64,000 bases of DNA from assembly GCF_002844195.1 (NCBI RefSeq), contig NZ_PEND01000007.1:124001-188000 (forward strand), given 5' to 3'. The notes beneath the pieces are model-generated. The model saw only the letters and a list, made by a program, of their open reading frames with translations, made no database searches and was not told the origin of the DNA. The DNA comes from Halegenticoccus soli. Its GTDB lineage: Archaea; Halobacteriota; Halobacteria; Halobacteriales; Haloferacaceae. This document shows positions 42,851-51,628 of this stretch, one piece after another. Numbering within the stretch: position 1 is the stretch's first letter; every line of letters begins with the position of its first letter. A program made the translations under genes and the position numbers.

Positions 42851-43216
42851 TCAAACCTCCGGGGTCCGTCCGTCGCGGTCGTCCTCGGTCGGGAGCGCCT
42901 CGGGACGATCGGCGAGTAACCGCTCAGCGCGCGCCCGCGCCTCGTCGTTCATCGTCGCCGTCCCGAACTCGAACGGCAGCGCGGCATCCTTGAACGCGTA
43001 CTTGCCCCGAGCGTCGATGACCGACCCCTGCAACCCCATCTCGCGTATCCGGTGCGTTCCGCGGAACCGCCTCGTTTCGACGAACACCGCGTCCGCGTCG
43101 ACGCGGACGTCGACGACGGCGTCGTTCTTGAGGACCGTCTTCAGCAGTTCGACCGCACCCTCCCGATCGCCCTCCCCGACGAGGGAGCGAACCCGGTCTT
43201 CGAGCGTCTCTCTCAT
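42851..43216 (-). CDS. Hypothetical haloarchaeal protein
   Basis: A 121-residue soluble protein (DRVRSLVGEGDREGAVELLKTVLKNDAVVDVRVDADAVFVETRRFRGTHRIREMGLQGSVIDARGKYAFKDAALPFEFGTATMNDEARARAERLLADR). It has an alpha-helical first quarter, a beta middle and a helical tail. No recognised motif, signal or membrane segment. I do not recognise the family. Composition fits a real gene. Nothing in the neighbours suggests a role. Confidence 0.6.
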   Translation of the reverse strand: MRETLEDRVRSLVGEGDREGAVELLKTVLKNDAVVDVRVDADAVFVETRRFRGTHRIREMGLQGSVIDARGKYAFKDAALPFEFGTATMNDEARARAERLLADRPEALPTEDDRDGRTPEV

Positions 43217-43580
43217 GCGACCTCGTCCGCCGGCCGCGGTGCGCCGCGGGGCGGTTCGTCGGCGTCCGATCGACGGTGGCGGCTTCCCTCGCCCGCCGCC
43301 CGGTCGCCCCGCGTCGGTTCGATTCGTGCCCGGAGACGTTCCCGACTTCCCCGTCCGGGGCGCGTCGCGTCGCGCCCGCCGCGACGGCTCGTCCCGACCG
43401 CCCGCCGTCGACGCGATCGACGGCGTCCGCGGGCGGCCCGGCGAGCGAGAAACGCTGCGTAATTCGTTCCGCTCACGCCGTCGTACACTCCGGCTTTGCG
43501 GAAAGAGGTTCTGACGGATACGTCGAAACGTCGCCGGAGTCCGGCGATCTCGGATCCTCGGAGGACCCGTCAGCGGTCCG
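43217..43580. other. GC-rich spacer without a supported gene
   Basis: Frames on both strands are arginine-rich shadows with no ribosome-binding sites or conserved motifs. On the minus strand, the end of this stretch (about 43499-43520) lies downstream of the winged-helix gene and includes a T-containing run cctctttcc that could end its transcript. Confidence 0.4.
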
Positions 43581-44351
43581 TCAGTCCCCGCCGTCGAACC
43601 GCTCGGGCGTCGTCTCCAGCCGGACGATCACCGACCGCCCGTCGCGCTCGCGGTCGACGGCGCCGACCGCCTCGAGCCGGGCGAGGTGGTGCGACACCGT
43701 GCTTATCGCCCGGTCGAGTTCGTCGGCGAGAGCGGACGCGGTCGTCGGCTCCAGCCGATCGACCGCGTCGATGATCGCCGCGGTCCGGTCGTCCTCGAAC
43801 GCCGCCAGGAGCTCGAACTCGTCGATCGGGACCGCCGCCGGGTAGAACCGGTGTTGGCCCCAGATGAGCGCCGAGCGGACGAGCCCCGCCTCCTCCAGCA
43901 CCCGAGCGTGATACCGGACCGTCGACTCGTGACTCCCCGTCTCCTCGACGGCGTCGGCCAGCCGGACGCCGGGGCGTCGGTCGATCAGTCCGTACAGCTC
44001 GGCCCTGCGTGCGTTCTCCAGCGCCTCCGTCGCGTCATCCCGCTGGTACCCCGCCGCGAGCAGAACGCCCGGCACGTCGCCACCCGACGCGACCGCGTCG
44101 AGGGCGCGCTCGACGAGGTCGGCGTCGAACGCGCCGTCCTCGTCGATCCGCGGCGGCGGATCGAGCGGGTGCGATTCGTCGCCGAGTGCCGCGTACGCGG
44201 ATCCGCCGCCGTGATTCGGGACGTGGGGCGCGGCGGTCGCCGTCCCGCCCGGTTCGGCTCTCGCCGCGTGAACGACCGGCGCGACAGCCTGTGCCAGCGC
44301 GACGAGGACGAGCGCGGCGAGCGCCGCGCGTCGGAGCGTCGAACGTGTCAT
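43581..44351 (-). CDS. Signal-peptide-bearing tandem winged-helix regulator (second copy)
   Basis: A 256-residue paralogue of the protein at 21423-22277. It has a Sec-type signal (LRRAALAALVLVALAQAVAPVVHAARA), an acidic linker with LVERALDAVASGGDVPGVLLAAGYQRD, and two winged helices: one at about 115-175 (RRAELYGLIDRRPGVRLADAVEETGSHESTVRYHARVLEEAGLV) and one at about 185-245 (AAIIDAVDRLEPTTASALADELDRAISTVSHHLARLEAVGAVDRERDGRSVIVRLE). The HFYPA/RFFPV strand linking the domains is shared by the two copies. As in the paralogue, DNA-binding domains sit behind an export signal. Confidence 0.8.
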   Translation of the reverse strand: MTRSTLRRAALAALVLVALAQAVAPVVHAARAEPGGTATAAPHVPNHGGGSAYAALGDESHPLDPPPRIDEDGAFDADLVERALDAVASGGDVPGVLLAAGYQRDDATEALENARRAELYGLIDRRPGVRLADAVEETGSHESTVRYHARVLEEAGLVRSALIWGQHRFYPAAVPIDEFELLAAFEDDRTAAIIDAVDRLEPTTASALADELDRAISTVSHHLARLEAVGAVDRERDGRSVIVRLETTPERFDGGD

Positions 44352-44656
44352 CGTCTCTGATCGGATTCGGTGGAACCGTTTCGGGTCGCGTCCCGCGCGA
44401 TCCCGGTGCCCGGCGGTGCGATCCGACGGGGGTCCGTCGACCGCACCGGTTCGGAGTTTCGAACGCTGGTTGGGCGTCGTCGCTCAAAAGCCGGACGGCC
44501 ACCTGTGGGCCGAAAGACACGAGCGCGGCGAAACCGAGCGGCGGCGCGCGTCGAAATCGGAGCCGCGCGCCTTCGGACTGGCAACGCTCGCGCCGTCCTC
44601 GCCGACGCGAGCCGGACGGGAGGCTCGCCCGGTGACACGACCGTTACCGGGGACAT

Positions 44657-45322
44657 ATGTGCGTCTCGCGCCTACGCACGCTCGTGCACGAAAGCAACGC
44701 AGAAGAGGGGACCGAAGTGACGGCCGAGCGACCGGACAGCGCGATCCGCGTCACGGGGACCGACCACGTCACCCTCGTCGGCAGCAACGAGGCGGACACC
44801 GTCGAGTTCTACCGCGACGTGCTGGGGATGCGGCTGGTCATGCGGCAGCCGAACCTCGACGACCCGTCCCAGACGCACCTGTTCTTCGACCCCGGCGACG
44901 GCAGAATCGTCACGTTCTTCGTGAGCGACGACAGGGAGTCCCGCGGGGGGCCGCAGCGGACGCCCGTCGGCGCGGTACACCACCTCGCGTTCTCGCTCGA
45001 CCCCGGGGAGTTCGCCGAGACGAGGAATCGGCTCCGCGAGGCCGGCCACCGGTTCTCGGAGTTCGACCGGGGGGCGTTCCACTCGCTGTACACGCGCGAC
45101 CACAACGGGCTCGTCGTCGAACTGGCGGTCGACAAGTACGAGATCCCCGACGATCGGCGGGGCGACGTGCTCGCGCGAGCGCACGAGATCCGGGTCGAAC
45201 GCGGCGACGAGTTCGTCGACGACGAGCACCTCGAAGCCGCGCTGTCCGATCTCGGCCTTCCGGTGACGAAGTACGACCTGCCGGACGCGTCCGTCGGCTC
45301 CGCCAGGGAGTGGAGGGAGTGA
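44657..45322 (+). CDS. VOC-family (glyoxalase/dioxygenase) protein
   Basis: A 221-residue protein of the vicinal-oxygen-chelate fold. TGTDHVTLVGSNEADTVEFYRDVLGMRLVMRQP (first metal His) and VHHLAFSLDPGEFAETRNRLREAGHRFSEFDRGAFHSLYTRDHNGLVVELAVD (second His, third Glu) give two beta-alpha-beta modules and the three metal ligands. It could be a ring-cleaving dioxygenase or isomerase of aromatic metabolites, fitting the flavin reductase next door. The first 20 codons have unusually AT-rich third positions, so GTG 44717 may be the true start. Confidence 0.8.
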   Translation: MCVSRLRTLVHESNAEEGTEVTAERPDSAIRVTGTDHVTLVGSNEADTVEFYRDVLGMRLVMRQPNLDDPSQTHLFFDPGDGRIVTFFVSDDRESRGGPQRTPVGAVHHLAFSLDPGEFAETRNRLREAGHRFSEFDRGAFHSLYTRDHNGLVVELAVDKYEIPDDRRGDVLARAHEIRVERGDEFVDDEHLEAALSDLGLPVTKYDLPDASVGSAREWRE

Positions 45323-45438
45323 CCGCGCGACGCCGGAGGACGTGATCGCATGAACCACGAGGAACTCGGCGTCGACGCGGAGGGGCAACCGGATGAAGCC
45401 GGACGGTGCGATCGTTCGAAGCCGCAGGGGGCGAGCCG

Positions 45439-46020
45439 ATGAAGGGCGAACCGTCGGAGTTCGGCGCGTACCGACTCCTCGCCGGCGCGGTCGTGCCGCG
45501 GCCCATCGCGTGGGTCAGCAGCCGGAGCGGCGACGGCGTGGACAACCTCGCGCCGTACAGCTTCTTCAACGTCGTCGCCGTCGATCCGCCGGTCCTGATG
45601 TTCGCGCCGGTGGGGACGGGCGAGGACCTGAAGGACACGCCGCGGAACGTCCTCGACACGGAGGAGTTCGTCGTCAACGTCGTCACGGCGGACCTCGCGG
45701 AGGCGATGAACGCGACGAGCGCGACGCTCGCCGCTGGCGAGAGCGAGTTCGACCACGCGGGCCTCGAAAAGGCGGACGCCGAACGGGTGGACGCGGCGCG
45801 CGTCGCCGACGCGAGGGTCGCCTTCGAGTGCCGCCTGTACGACGCGATCGAGGTGGGGGGGTCGACGATGATCCTCGGCGAGGTCGTCTACGCCCACGTC
45901 GACGACGACGTCGCGACCGCCGGAGCGCTCGACGTGACGAAGCTCGACGCGGTCGGCCGCCTCTCGGGGAGCTACTACGCGACGACCCGCGATCGGTTCG
46001 CCATGGAGCGGCCGCCCTGA
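45439..46020 (+). CDS. Flavin reductase-like domain protein
   Basis: A 193-residue FMN-binding protein of the flavin reductase-like split-barrel family. Key blocks are LAGAVVPRPIAWVSSRSGDGVDNLAPYSFFNVVAVDPPVLMFAPVG, KDTPRNVLDTEEFVVNVVTADLAEAMNATSATL and TMILGEVVYAHVDDDV. It may reduce flavin for an oxygenase, or act itself as an oxidoreductase. ATG 45439 overlaps (ATGA) the end of a 30-codon ORF at 45351-45443, perhaps a gene remnant. The VOC gene 130 bases upstream suggests a shared aromatic-compound pathway. Confidence 0.85.
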   Translation: MKGEPSEFGAYRLLAGAVVPRPIAWVSSRSGDGVDNLAPYSFFNVVAVDPPVLMFAPVGTGEDLKDTPRNVLDTEEFVVNVVTADLAEAMNATSATLAAGESEFDHAGLEKADAERVDAARVADARVAFECRLYDAIEVGGSTMILGEVVYAHVDDDVATAGALDVTKLDAVGRLSGSYYATTRDRFAMERPP

Positions 46021-46377
46021 GTCGCATTTCCGGAAGGGGCGACCGCCGCGCACGCGGCCGTTCTCGGGGCAAAAGCCGAACGTCGGCGTCCGCCACGTGC
46101 TCCGGGTCGGTCGCGGCACCCACGCCGGCCGTCACGCCGTCGTAGAGGTCGTCCGCCTCGTATCCTCTCGGATGGCCGTTCGGCCGCTCGTCACTCCCTC
46201 TCGCCGTCCACCGTTCTGACACGTCCGCCTATATGAACGACGAGGCGCGTTTGCTCGCTCTGAAATCGCACTCGCCTACTCATCCCCCTCCGCCCCGTAT
46301 CACCGGGTACCGGAACGACTCGGCGTATCGGCGAACTCGAAAACCGAACCCGGCGGAACCGGACACCCCCGCGCACC
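46021..46377. other. Intergenic spacer, possible gene remnant on the minus strand
   Basis: No intact gene. On the minus strand (about 46200 down to 46040) a frame reads DERPNGHPRGYEADDLYDGV, then TAGVGAATDPEHVADADVR, which has haloarchaeal acidic character for about 50 residues and then turns arginine-rich; this may be a decayed gene end. The right end carries the promoter region of the carbamoyltransferase. Confidence 0.35.
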
Positions 46378-48147
46378 ATGACGACGCACGTCCTCGCGTT
46401 CAAACCCGCGATCGGCCTCTACGGACAGCACGACCCGAGCGCAGCCCTCTTCGAGAACGGAGACCTCGTCTTCGGCATCGAGGAAGAGCGGCTCTCCCGA
46501 ACCAAGCACGCCACGAACACGTTCCCGGAACGGGCGATCCGGGCGTGTCTCGACCACCGGCGTCTCGAACTCGGCGATCTCGACCGGATCGTCCTCCCGT
46601 ACGACCCGCGCCTCCGGGCGGAGATCCTCCCCCACTACCTCCGCGACGCCCTCCGCCAACCCGGCGCGCTGTCGAAGCTCTCGGCGCTCGAACGGACCGC
46701 CGTGACGCAGCTTCAGGCGCGGTTCCGACCCGCGAGCGAGATCAAGTCGCGGCTGGCGGAGATCGGGACGCCCGTGCCCCCGATCGAAACCAGACCCCAC
46801 CACGCGTGCCACGCCGCGAGCGCGTTCCACCCCTCCGGGTTCGACGAGGCGATCGTGCTCACCGTCGACGCCAAGGGTGAGTACGACTCCACGGTCGTCT
46901 GGTACGGAGACGGCGACGGTCTCCGGCGGATCCGGACCTACGAGCACCCGAACAGCCTCGGGCTGTTCTTCGCCGCCGTCACCGAGTACCTCGGCTACCG
47001 GATGTTCAACGGCGAGGGGAAGGTGATGGGGCTCGCCCCCTACGGGCGGGAGAATCCGGAGATCGAGCGGACGCTCCGGCGGCTGGTCACGACCGGCGTC
47101 GACTACGACGTGACCGACCTCACGGAGGGGTGGGGGACGGGGCGAGGAGTGAGGCGGCTGGAGCGGGCCCTCGGTCGCCCCCGAAACGACGCCCCCGGCG
47201 AGTTCGACCAGTGGCAGAAGGACCTGGCGTACGTCGCGCAGAAACTGCTGGAGGAGACCGTCGTCGACGTCGCCGAGACGTACGCCGGCCGACTCGGCGT
47301 CGGAAACGTCGCCCTCGCGGGCGGCGTCGCGCTCAACTGCAAGATGAACGCCCGCGTCCGGGAGTCGCCGGTCGTGGACCAGGTGTTCGTCCAGCCGGTC
47401 GCCCACGACGCCGGCCTCGCGCTCGGCGCGGGGTGGCTCGACCGACGGCCCGCGGACGTCCCGGAGATGGAGACGGTCTCCCTCGGTCCCGAGTTCGCGG
47501 TCGAGGAGATCCGGCGGCTGCTGGAGACGAACAAGATCCCGTACGGCGAGCCGGGCGACGTCGCGCGGTACGCGGCCGAGCGGCTCGCCGAGGGGGCGCT
47601 CGTCGGGTGGTTCCAGGGACGACTGGAGATGGGGCCCCGCGCGCTCGGCAACCGGAGCATCCTCGCCGATCCCCGGTCCGTCGACTCGCGCGACCGGGTC
47701 AACCGGTTCGTGAAACACCGCGAGGAGTGGCGACCGTTCGCGCCGTCGATGCTCGAATCGGCGGCCGAGGAGTACCTCGAAGGCGCCGTCCCCTCGCCGT
47801 ACATGATCGACGCCTTCCGCGCGAGAGACGATCGCAAGGACGACGTCGCGGCGGTGCTCCACCCGGCCGACGACACGACCCGGCCGCAGACGGTCCGCGC
47901 CGATCAGAATCCCCGGTACCACCGCCTCATCTCGGAGTTCGAGCGCATCACCGGCGTCCCCGTGGTCCTCAACACGTCCTTCAACGACCACGCCGAACCG
48001 ATCGTCGCGACGCCGACGGAGGCGCTCAAGGACTTCTACGGCATGGGCCTCGACGTGCTCGTGCTGGAGGACCTGGTGATCGAGAAGGCGGCGACGGCGA
48101 GGGAGCCGACGCCGGACGCGAAGAGGGCCGCGCTCCCGGAGAACTGA
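46378..48147 (+). CDS. Carbamoyltransferase, NodU/CmcH/TobZ family
   Basis: A 589-residue O-carbamoyltransferase that transfers carbamoyl from carbamoyl phosphate, via a carbamoyladenylate, to a sugar or other hydroxyl. The N-terminal Kae1-like domain has HDPSAALFENGDLVFGIEEERLSRTKHATNTFPERAI, the metal-binding HHACHAASAFHPSGFDEAIVLTVDAKGEYDST, and VALAGGVALNCKMNARV. The C-terminal YrdC-like part has GWFQGRLEMGPRALGNRSILADPR and VVLNTSFNDHAEPIV. Full length. No biosynthetic cluster surrounds it, so a glycan or surface sugar is the likely target. Start at ATG 46378 directly after an accatg context. Confidence 0.9.
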   Translation: MTTHVLAFKPAIGLYGQHDPSAALFENGDLVFGIEEERLSRTKHATNTFPERAIRACLDHRRLELGDLDRIVLPYDPRLRAEILPHYLRDALRQPGALSKLSALERTAVTQLQARFRPASEIKSRLAEIGTPVPPIETRPHHACHAASAFHPSGFDEAIVLTVDAKGEYDSTVVWYGDGDGLRRIRTYEHPNSLGLFFAAVTEYLGYRMFNGEGKVMGLAPYGRENPEIERTLRRLVTTGVDYDVTDLTEGWGTGRGVRRLERALGRPRNDAPGEFDQWQKDLAYVAQKLLEETVVDVAETYAGRLGVGNVALAGGVALNCKMNARVRESPVVDQVFVQPVAHDAGLALGAGWLDRRPADVPEMETVSLGPEFAVEEIRRLLETNKIPYGEPGDVARYAAERLAEGALVGWFQGRLEMGPRALGNRSILADPRSVDSRDRVNRFVKHREEWRPFAPSMLESAAEEYLEGAVPSPYMIDAFRARDDRKDDVAAVLHPADDTTRPQTVRADQNPRYHRLISEFERITGVPVVLNTSFNDHAEPIVATPTEALKDFYGMGLDVLVLEDLVIEKAATAREPTPDAKRAALPEN

Positions 48148-48305
48148 TCCCCCGCCGCGACGGCGACGTTTCCGCCGGACCGGGACGCGATGGCCGCGCG
48201 ACGGTCGCGGAGTTCGCGCGATTCGCCGTTGGTACCCGACACAGTGATTCTCGTTTTTCCCACGACTACACTTTATTACCGGCCGTCGCCTACCTCCCGG
48301 TGAAG

Positions 48306-49898
48306 ATGACACGCGAACGCTCCACGCGGCGCGGAGTTCTACGCGCGCTCGGCGGCGCTGGGCTGGTCGCGCTCGCCGGGTGTGCAACCCAGTTTTCCGC
48401 CTTCGATCCGACGCGCCCGTCGACGCCTCGACCGACGGTGTCCGGCCCGGCCGACGCGACGGTCGACCTGACGGCTTCGCCCGGGACGGTTCGCCCCGGA
48501 CCGTCTGAGGCCGACGCCTCCCGAACCTGGGTCTACGACGGGACGTTCCCGGGACCCGAACTGCGCGTCGAGGAGGGCGAGATCCTCCGGGTCGACGTGG
48601 CGAACCGGCTTCCGGAGGGGACGACGATCCACTGGCACGGCGTCCCCGTTCCGAACGCGATGGACGGCGTTCCCGGCGTGACGCAGGAGCCCATCGCGGC
48701 CGGTTCGACGTTCGCGTACAAGTTCCGGGCGGAGCCGGCGGGGACGTACTTCTATCACAGCCACGTCGGTCTGCAACTGGACCGGGGGTTGCTCGGCCCG
48801 CTGATCGTCGAGGAGCGGGAGCCGCACGTCGAGTACGACCGCGAGTACACCCTCGTGTTCGACGACTACCTCGTCGGAGACCCGCAACCCGCGTCCGGAT
48901 CGGGCGGGGGAGGGCCGGGTGGCACGGGCGGTATGGGCGGGGCGGACGGCGGTATGCACGGCGGTGCTGGCGGCATGGGCGGCGGGACGGACGGGAGTGG
49001 AACGGGCGGCGGGATGGACGGAAGTGGAATGGGCGGCGGACCGAGCGGCAGCGGAATGGGCGGTACGGACGGCGGAAGTATGATGGGCGACCGCCGTCCG
49101 CCCTACGCCGGGTTACTCGTCAACGGTCGGCTGCCGGCGGACTCGCCGACCCTCCCCGTCTCGGACGGCGAGCGCGTCCGCCTCCGCTTCGTCAACGCCG
49201 CGAGCGCGACGGCGTTCCGCGTCCGGCTCGCCGGTCACCGGCTGAACGTGTCCCACGCCGACGGCCGCCCCGTCGAGCCGGTCGCCGTCGACGAGTTCGT
49301 GTTCGGGTCGGGCGAGCGATACGACGCGGTCGTCGAGGCGGACAACCCGGGCGCGTGGGAGCTCCGGGCGGACGCGGTGTCCGGAACCGAGCGGCCGGCG
49401 CGCGCGGTCCTGCGGTACGACGGGCGCGCCGGCACTCCGGCCGCGCCGCGGTCGGGGGGCCGACAGCTGCGGTACGCGGATCTGCGGGCGATCGAACCGC
49501 TGGAGGGTCTCGACGGGACCCCCGACAGGACGTTCGATCTGACGCTGTCCGGCGCAATGGGAGGAATGGGCGGCATGGGTGGGATGGGCGAAACGGGCGG
49601 GTCGTCGGCCTGGCTGATCGACGGCCAGGCGTACCCCGACGCCGATCCCTTGACCGTCCGGGAGGGCGAGCACGTCCGCGTTCGCGTGGTGAACCACAGT
49701 CCCGTCGTTCACCCCATGCACCTCCACGGGCACTTCTTCCGGGTCGGCGACGCGGTGAAGGACACGGTTCGCGTCCCGAGCCACATGGGCGAGTTGACGT
49801 TCGATTTCGTCGCCGACAACCCGGGCGAGTGGCTCTTTCACTGTCACACGCTGTACCACCTCGAAGCGGGGATGGCGCGGGTCGTCCGGTACGGCTGA
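48306..49898 (+). CDS. Tat-exported multicopper oxidase with Gly/Met-rich insert
   Basis: A 530-residue oxidase. The signal STRRGVLRALGGAGLVALAGC combines Arg-Arg and lipobox. All copper motifs are present: HWHGVP, YHSHVG, HPMHLHGHFF and WLFHCHTLYHLEAGM, giving the type 1 site and the trinuclear centre. Between the first and second cupredoxin domains (about 198-262) lies a low-complexity Gly/Ser/Met stretch full of GMGG, and a second GMGGMGGMG block lies near residue 420. Met-rich inserts in copper oxidases such as CueO bind Cu(I), so this may oxidise Cu(I) or Mn(II). Two stretches of that length are unusual. Confidence 0.9.
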   Translation: MTRERSTRRGVLRALGGAGLVALAGCATQFSAFDPTRPSTPRPTVSGPADATVDLTASPGTVRPGPSEADASRTWVYDGTFPGPELRVEEGEILRVDVANRLPEGTTIHWHGVPVPNAMDGVPGVTQEPIAAGSTFAYKFRAEPAGTYFYHSHVGLQLDRGLLGPLIVEEREPHVEYDREYTLVFDDYLVGDPQPASGSGGGGPGGTGGMGGADGGMHGGAGGMGGGTDGSGTGGGMDGSGMGGGPSGSGMGGTDGGSMMGDRRPPYAGLLVNGRLPADSPTLPVSDGERVRLRFVNAASATAFRVRLAGHRLNVSHADGRPVEPVAVDEFVFGSGERYDAVVEADNPGAWELRADAVSGTERPARAVLRYDGRAGTPAAPRSGGRQLRYADLRAIEPLEGLDGTPDRTFDLTLSGAMGGMGGMGGMGETGGSSAWLIDGQAYPDADPLTVREGEHVRVRVVNHSPVVHPMHLHGHFFRVGDAVKDTVRVPSHMGELTFDFVADNPGEWLFHCHTLYHLEAGMARVVRYG

Positions 49899-50089
49899 GG
49901 CTGGCGACCGGTCGCCGTTCGCGACCGTCCGCGACCGCCCCGCGGTCTGGTCGATCGTCCGGTTCGCCCCGTTGTCGCGCAACTCCGGCCGCGGTCGAAT
50001 CGCCGGTTCGCCGTCGAGTACGCACAGCTTACCGACTCGAAACGAGAGCCATACTAAGCGCGTCCCGGCGCTACCCGGATCCGCACAGA

Positions 50090-50458
50090 ATGTCCAAGGC
50101 GATAGTTCACTTCGCCGTCGGAGCGACGGTCATGACGGTCGTCCTCGCGCCGTTCGGCCGACGCGTCCCGTTCGAGAAGACGCTGATCCTCCTGAGCGGC
50201 TGCTGGGGGCTGGTCCCCGACGCGTACAAGATCGCCCCGGCGCGCGCCGCGTGGACCGAAGCCGTGCACGAGTCGGCGACCGCGAACGCGTTCTGGTTCC
50301 ACCGCGCGCTCGACGTGGTCGATTCGAACGACTCCACCGCGTTCGCGGCGCTGGCGGTCGGGGTGTGGCTCGCCGCGACCGTCGCGGTCGAGTCCGGACG
50401 GTATCTCGTCGCCGCCCGCCGATCGGCGGGCGGCGCACCGGAAACGCGGGCCGAGTGA
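50090..50458 (+). CDS. Small membrane protein of unknown function
   Basis: A 122-residue protein. SKAIVHFAVGATVMTVVLAPF begins with a His at the start of a first helix. TLILLSGCWGLVPDAYKI forms the second helix followed by a short loop with His (VHESATANAFWFHRALD), then FAALAVGVWLAATVAVESGRYL. The pattern (HFAVGA, LVPDAYK, FHRALD) recalls membrane-bound metal-dependent hydrolases of the YdjM/DUF457 type, cut short. Function unknown. It stands alone and converges with the next gene. Confidence 0.65.
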   Translation: MSKAIVHFAVGATVMTVVLAPFGRRVPFEKTLILLSGCWGLVPDAYKIAPARAAWTEAVHESATANAFWFHRALDVVDSNDSTAFAALAVGVWLAATVAVESGRYLVAARRSAGGAPETRAE

Positions 50459-50473
50459 CTCCGGGGCGGCGAG

Positions 50474-51472
50474 CTACGGCCTGTACTCTCGACCGCTCGC
50501 GGTGAACGGCGCCACCGTCGCCGTCCGCTGTGCGATCCAGGCGAGGCGGAGGACGAAGGAAAACAGCACGGCGAGGGGAGCCAGCCCGATCGTGAGCGCG
50601 ACCGCGACGGTCGCGTCGAACGCGGCCGTCGACAGCGAGCCGACGTTCGCCGTGCTGTACAACGCGAGAACGACGACCGAACTGCCGACCGCCGGAACGC
50701 CGACGTACAGGAGAAGACGCGACAGGAACGCCAGTTCCTTCTGGACGTACACCGTCTTGAAGTACTCCCTGGCGACGTCGATCTGCAGGAGCGCTTCGGT
50801 GACGCGGTCCAGCGTCCCGACGGCGTCGGACGGAAGCGAGGCGCCGAACTCGTCTTCGATCAGTTCGATCTCCCGAAGCTGGTCGGCGTGGTTAGTCCGC
50901 AGCGTCGCCGAGACGGCGTTGAAGGCGCTGCTTTCGTCCCGCTCCAGCGTTCGGTTCACCGCGCGCACGTCGGCCGCGATCGACTCGGCGAGGGAGTCGA
51001 CGCGTCCGCGCAACTCCTCGTCGTCCGCCGCTCCGACCGTCTCCCGGAGGGATTCCGACAGCGAGCCGACTTCCTCGTGAAGGAACTGGAGGAAGCGCGA
51101 CGGGGTCGTCGGGGGCACAGATCTCTCCGCGCTATCCCGGACCTCCCGCCGGTAGTCGAGCGTTTCCTGGACGCGTCCCCGCAGGTCGCCGGGTTCCCCC
51201 AGCTCGCGGGACAGGACGAGCTGGTTGATCGACAGGACGACCGTGATCAGGGTGAGATCGCCGGTGAGAAGCGAGCTGAACAGGAAGAACACGGAGCTCG
51301 TCGGTCGGAGCCGCCCCGTGTCCGACAGGCCGACGACGAGCGAAAACGCGAGAAGAAGGGCGAACAGCGCGCCGCCGGCGATCGCCACCCGGCTCCCCTC
51401 GAGGAGAAACCAGCTCGCCGCCCGTTCGACGGCGGTTCGACCGTCCCCCTCACCGTCGGCGTTCGAGTCCAT
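50474..51472 (-). CDS. Haloarchaeal four-helix membrane protein with coiled cytoplasmic domain
   Basis: A 332-residue protein. Two N-terminal helices (VAIAGGALFALLLAFSLVVGL and FFLFSSLLTGDLTLITVVLSINQLVL) are followed by a 140-residue charged helical domain (about 95-235, LHEEVGSLSESLRETVGAADDEELRGRVDSLAESIAADVRAVNRTLE). Two C-terminal helices come next (LLLYVGVPAVGSSVVVLALYS and FDATVAVALTIGLAPLAVLFSFVLRL). The long soluble bundle between helix pairs resembles ion-channel-like or chemosensor layouts, but I know no family. Function unknown. Confidence 0.65.
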   Translation of the reverse strand: MDSNADGEGDGRTAVERAASWFLLEGSRVAIAGGALFALLLAFSLVVGLSDTGRLRPTSSVFFLFSSLLTGDLTLITVVLSINQLVLSRELGEPGDLRGRVQETLDYRREVRDSAERSVPPTTPSRFLQFLHEEVGSLSESLRETVGAADDEELRGRVDSLAESIAADVRAVNRTLERDESSAFNAVSATLRTNHADQLREIELIEDEFGASLPSDAVGTLDRVTEALLQIDVAREYFKTVYVQKELAFLSRLLLYVGVPAVGSSVVVLALYSTANVGSLSTAAFDATVAVALTIGLAPLAVLFSFVLRLAWIAQRTATVAPFTASGREYRP

Positions 51473-51628
51473 CTGAGAGCGAAGTACGCCGAGAACGGGG
51501 TAAAGTGCTTTGGCGGCGAACGCGCGCGGAGGTCCCGTTTCGTCGTGTCCCGACTCGACGCCGGACCCGAAATTCCGACGACAGCCGCTACCCTATAGTA
51601 ATTCCAAAACCGTACAAACACACGAACG

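Noticed and set aside
45351-45443. 30-codon ORF before the flavin reductase
   Set aside because: Too short and without motif; mentioned only because its stop overlaps the reductase start.
47130-48305. Frame joining the multicopper oxidase back into the carbamoyltransferase gene
   Set aside because: The upstream part is an out-of-frame reading of the carbamoyltransferase; the oxidase's Tat signal fixes its start at 48306.
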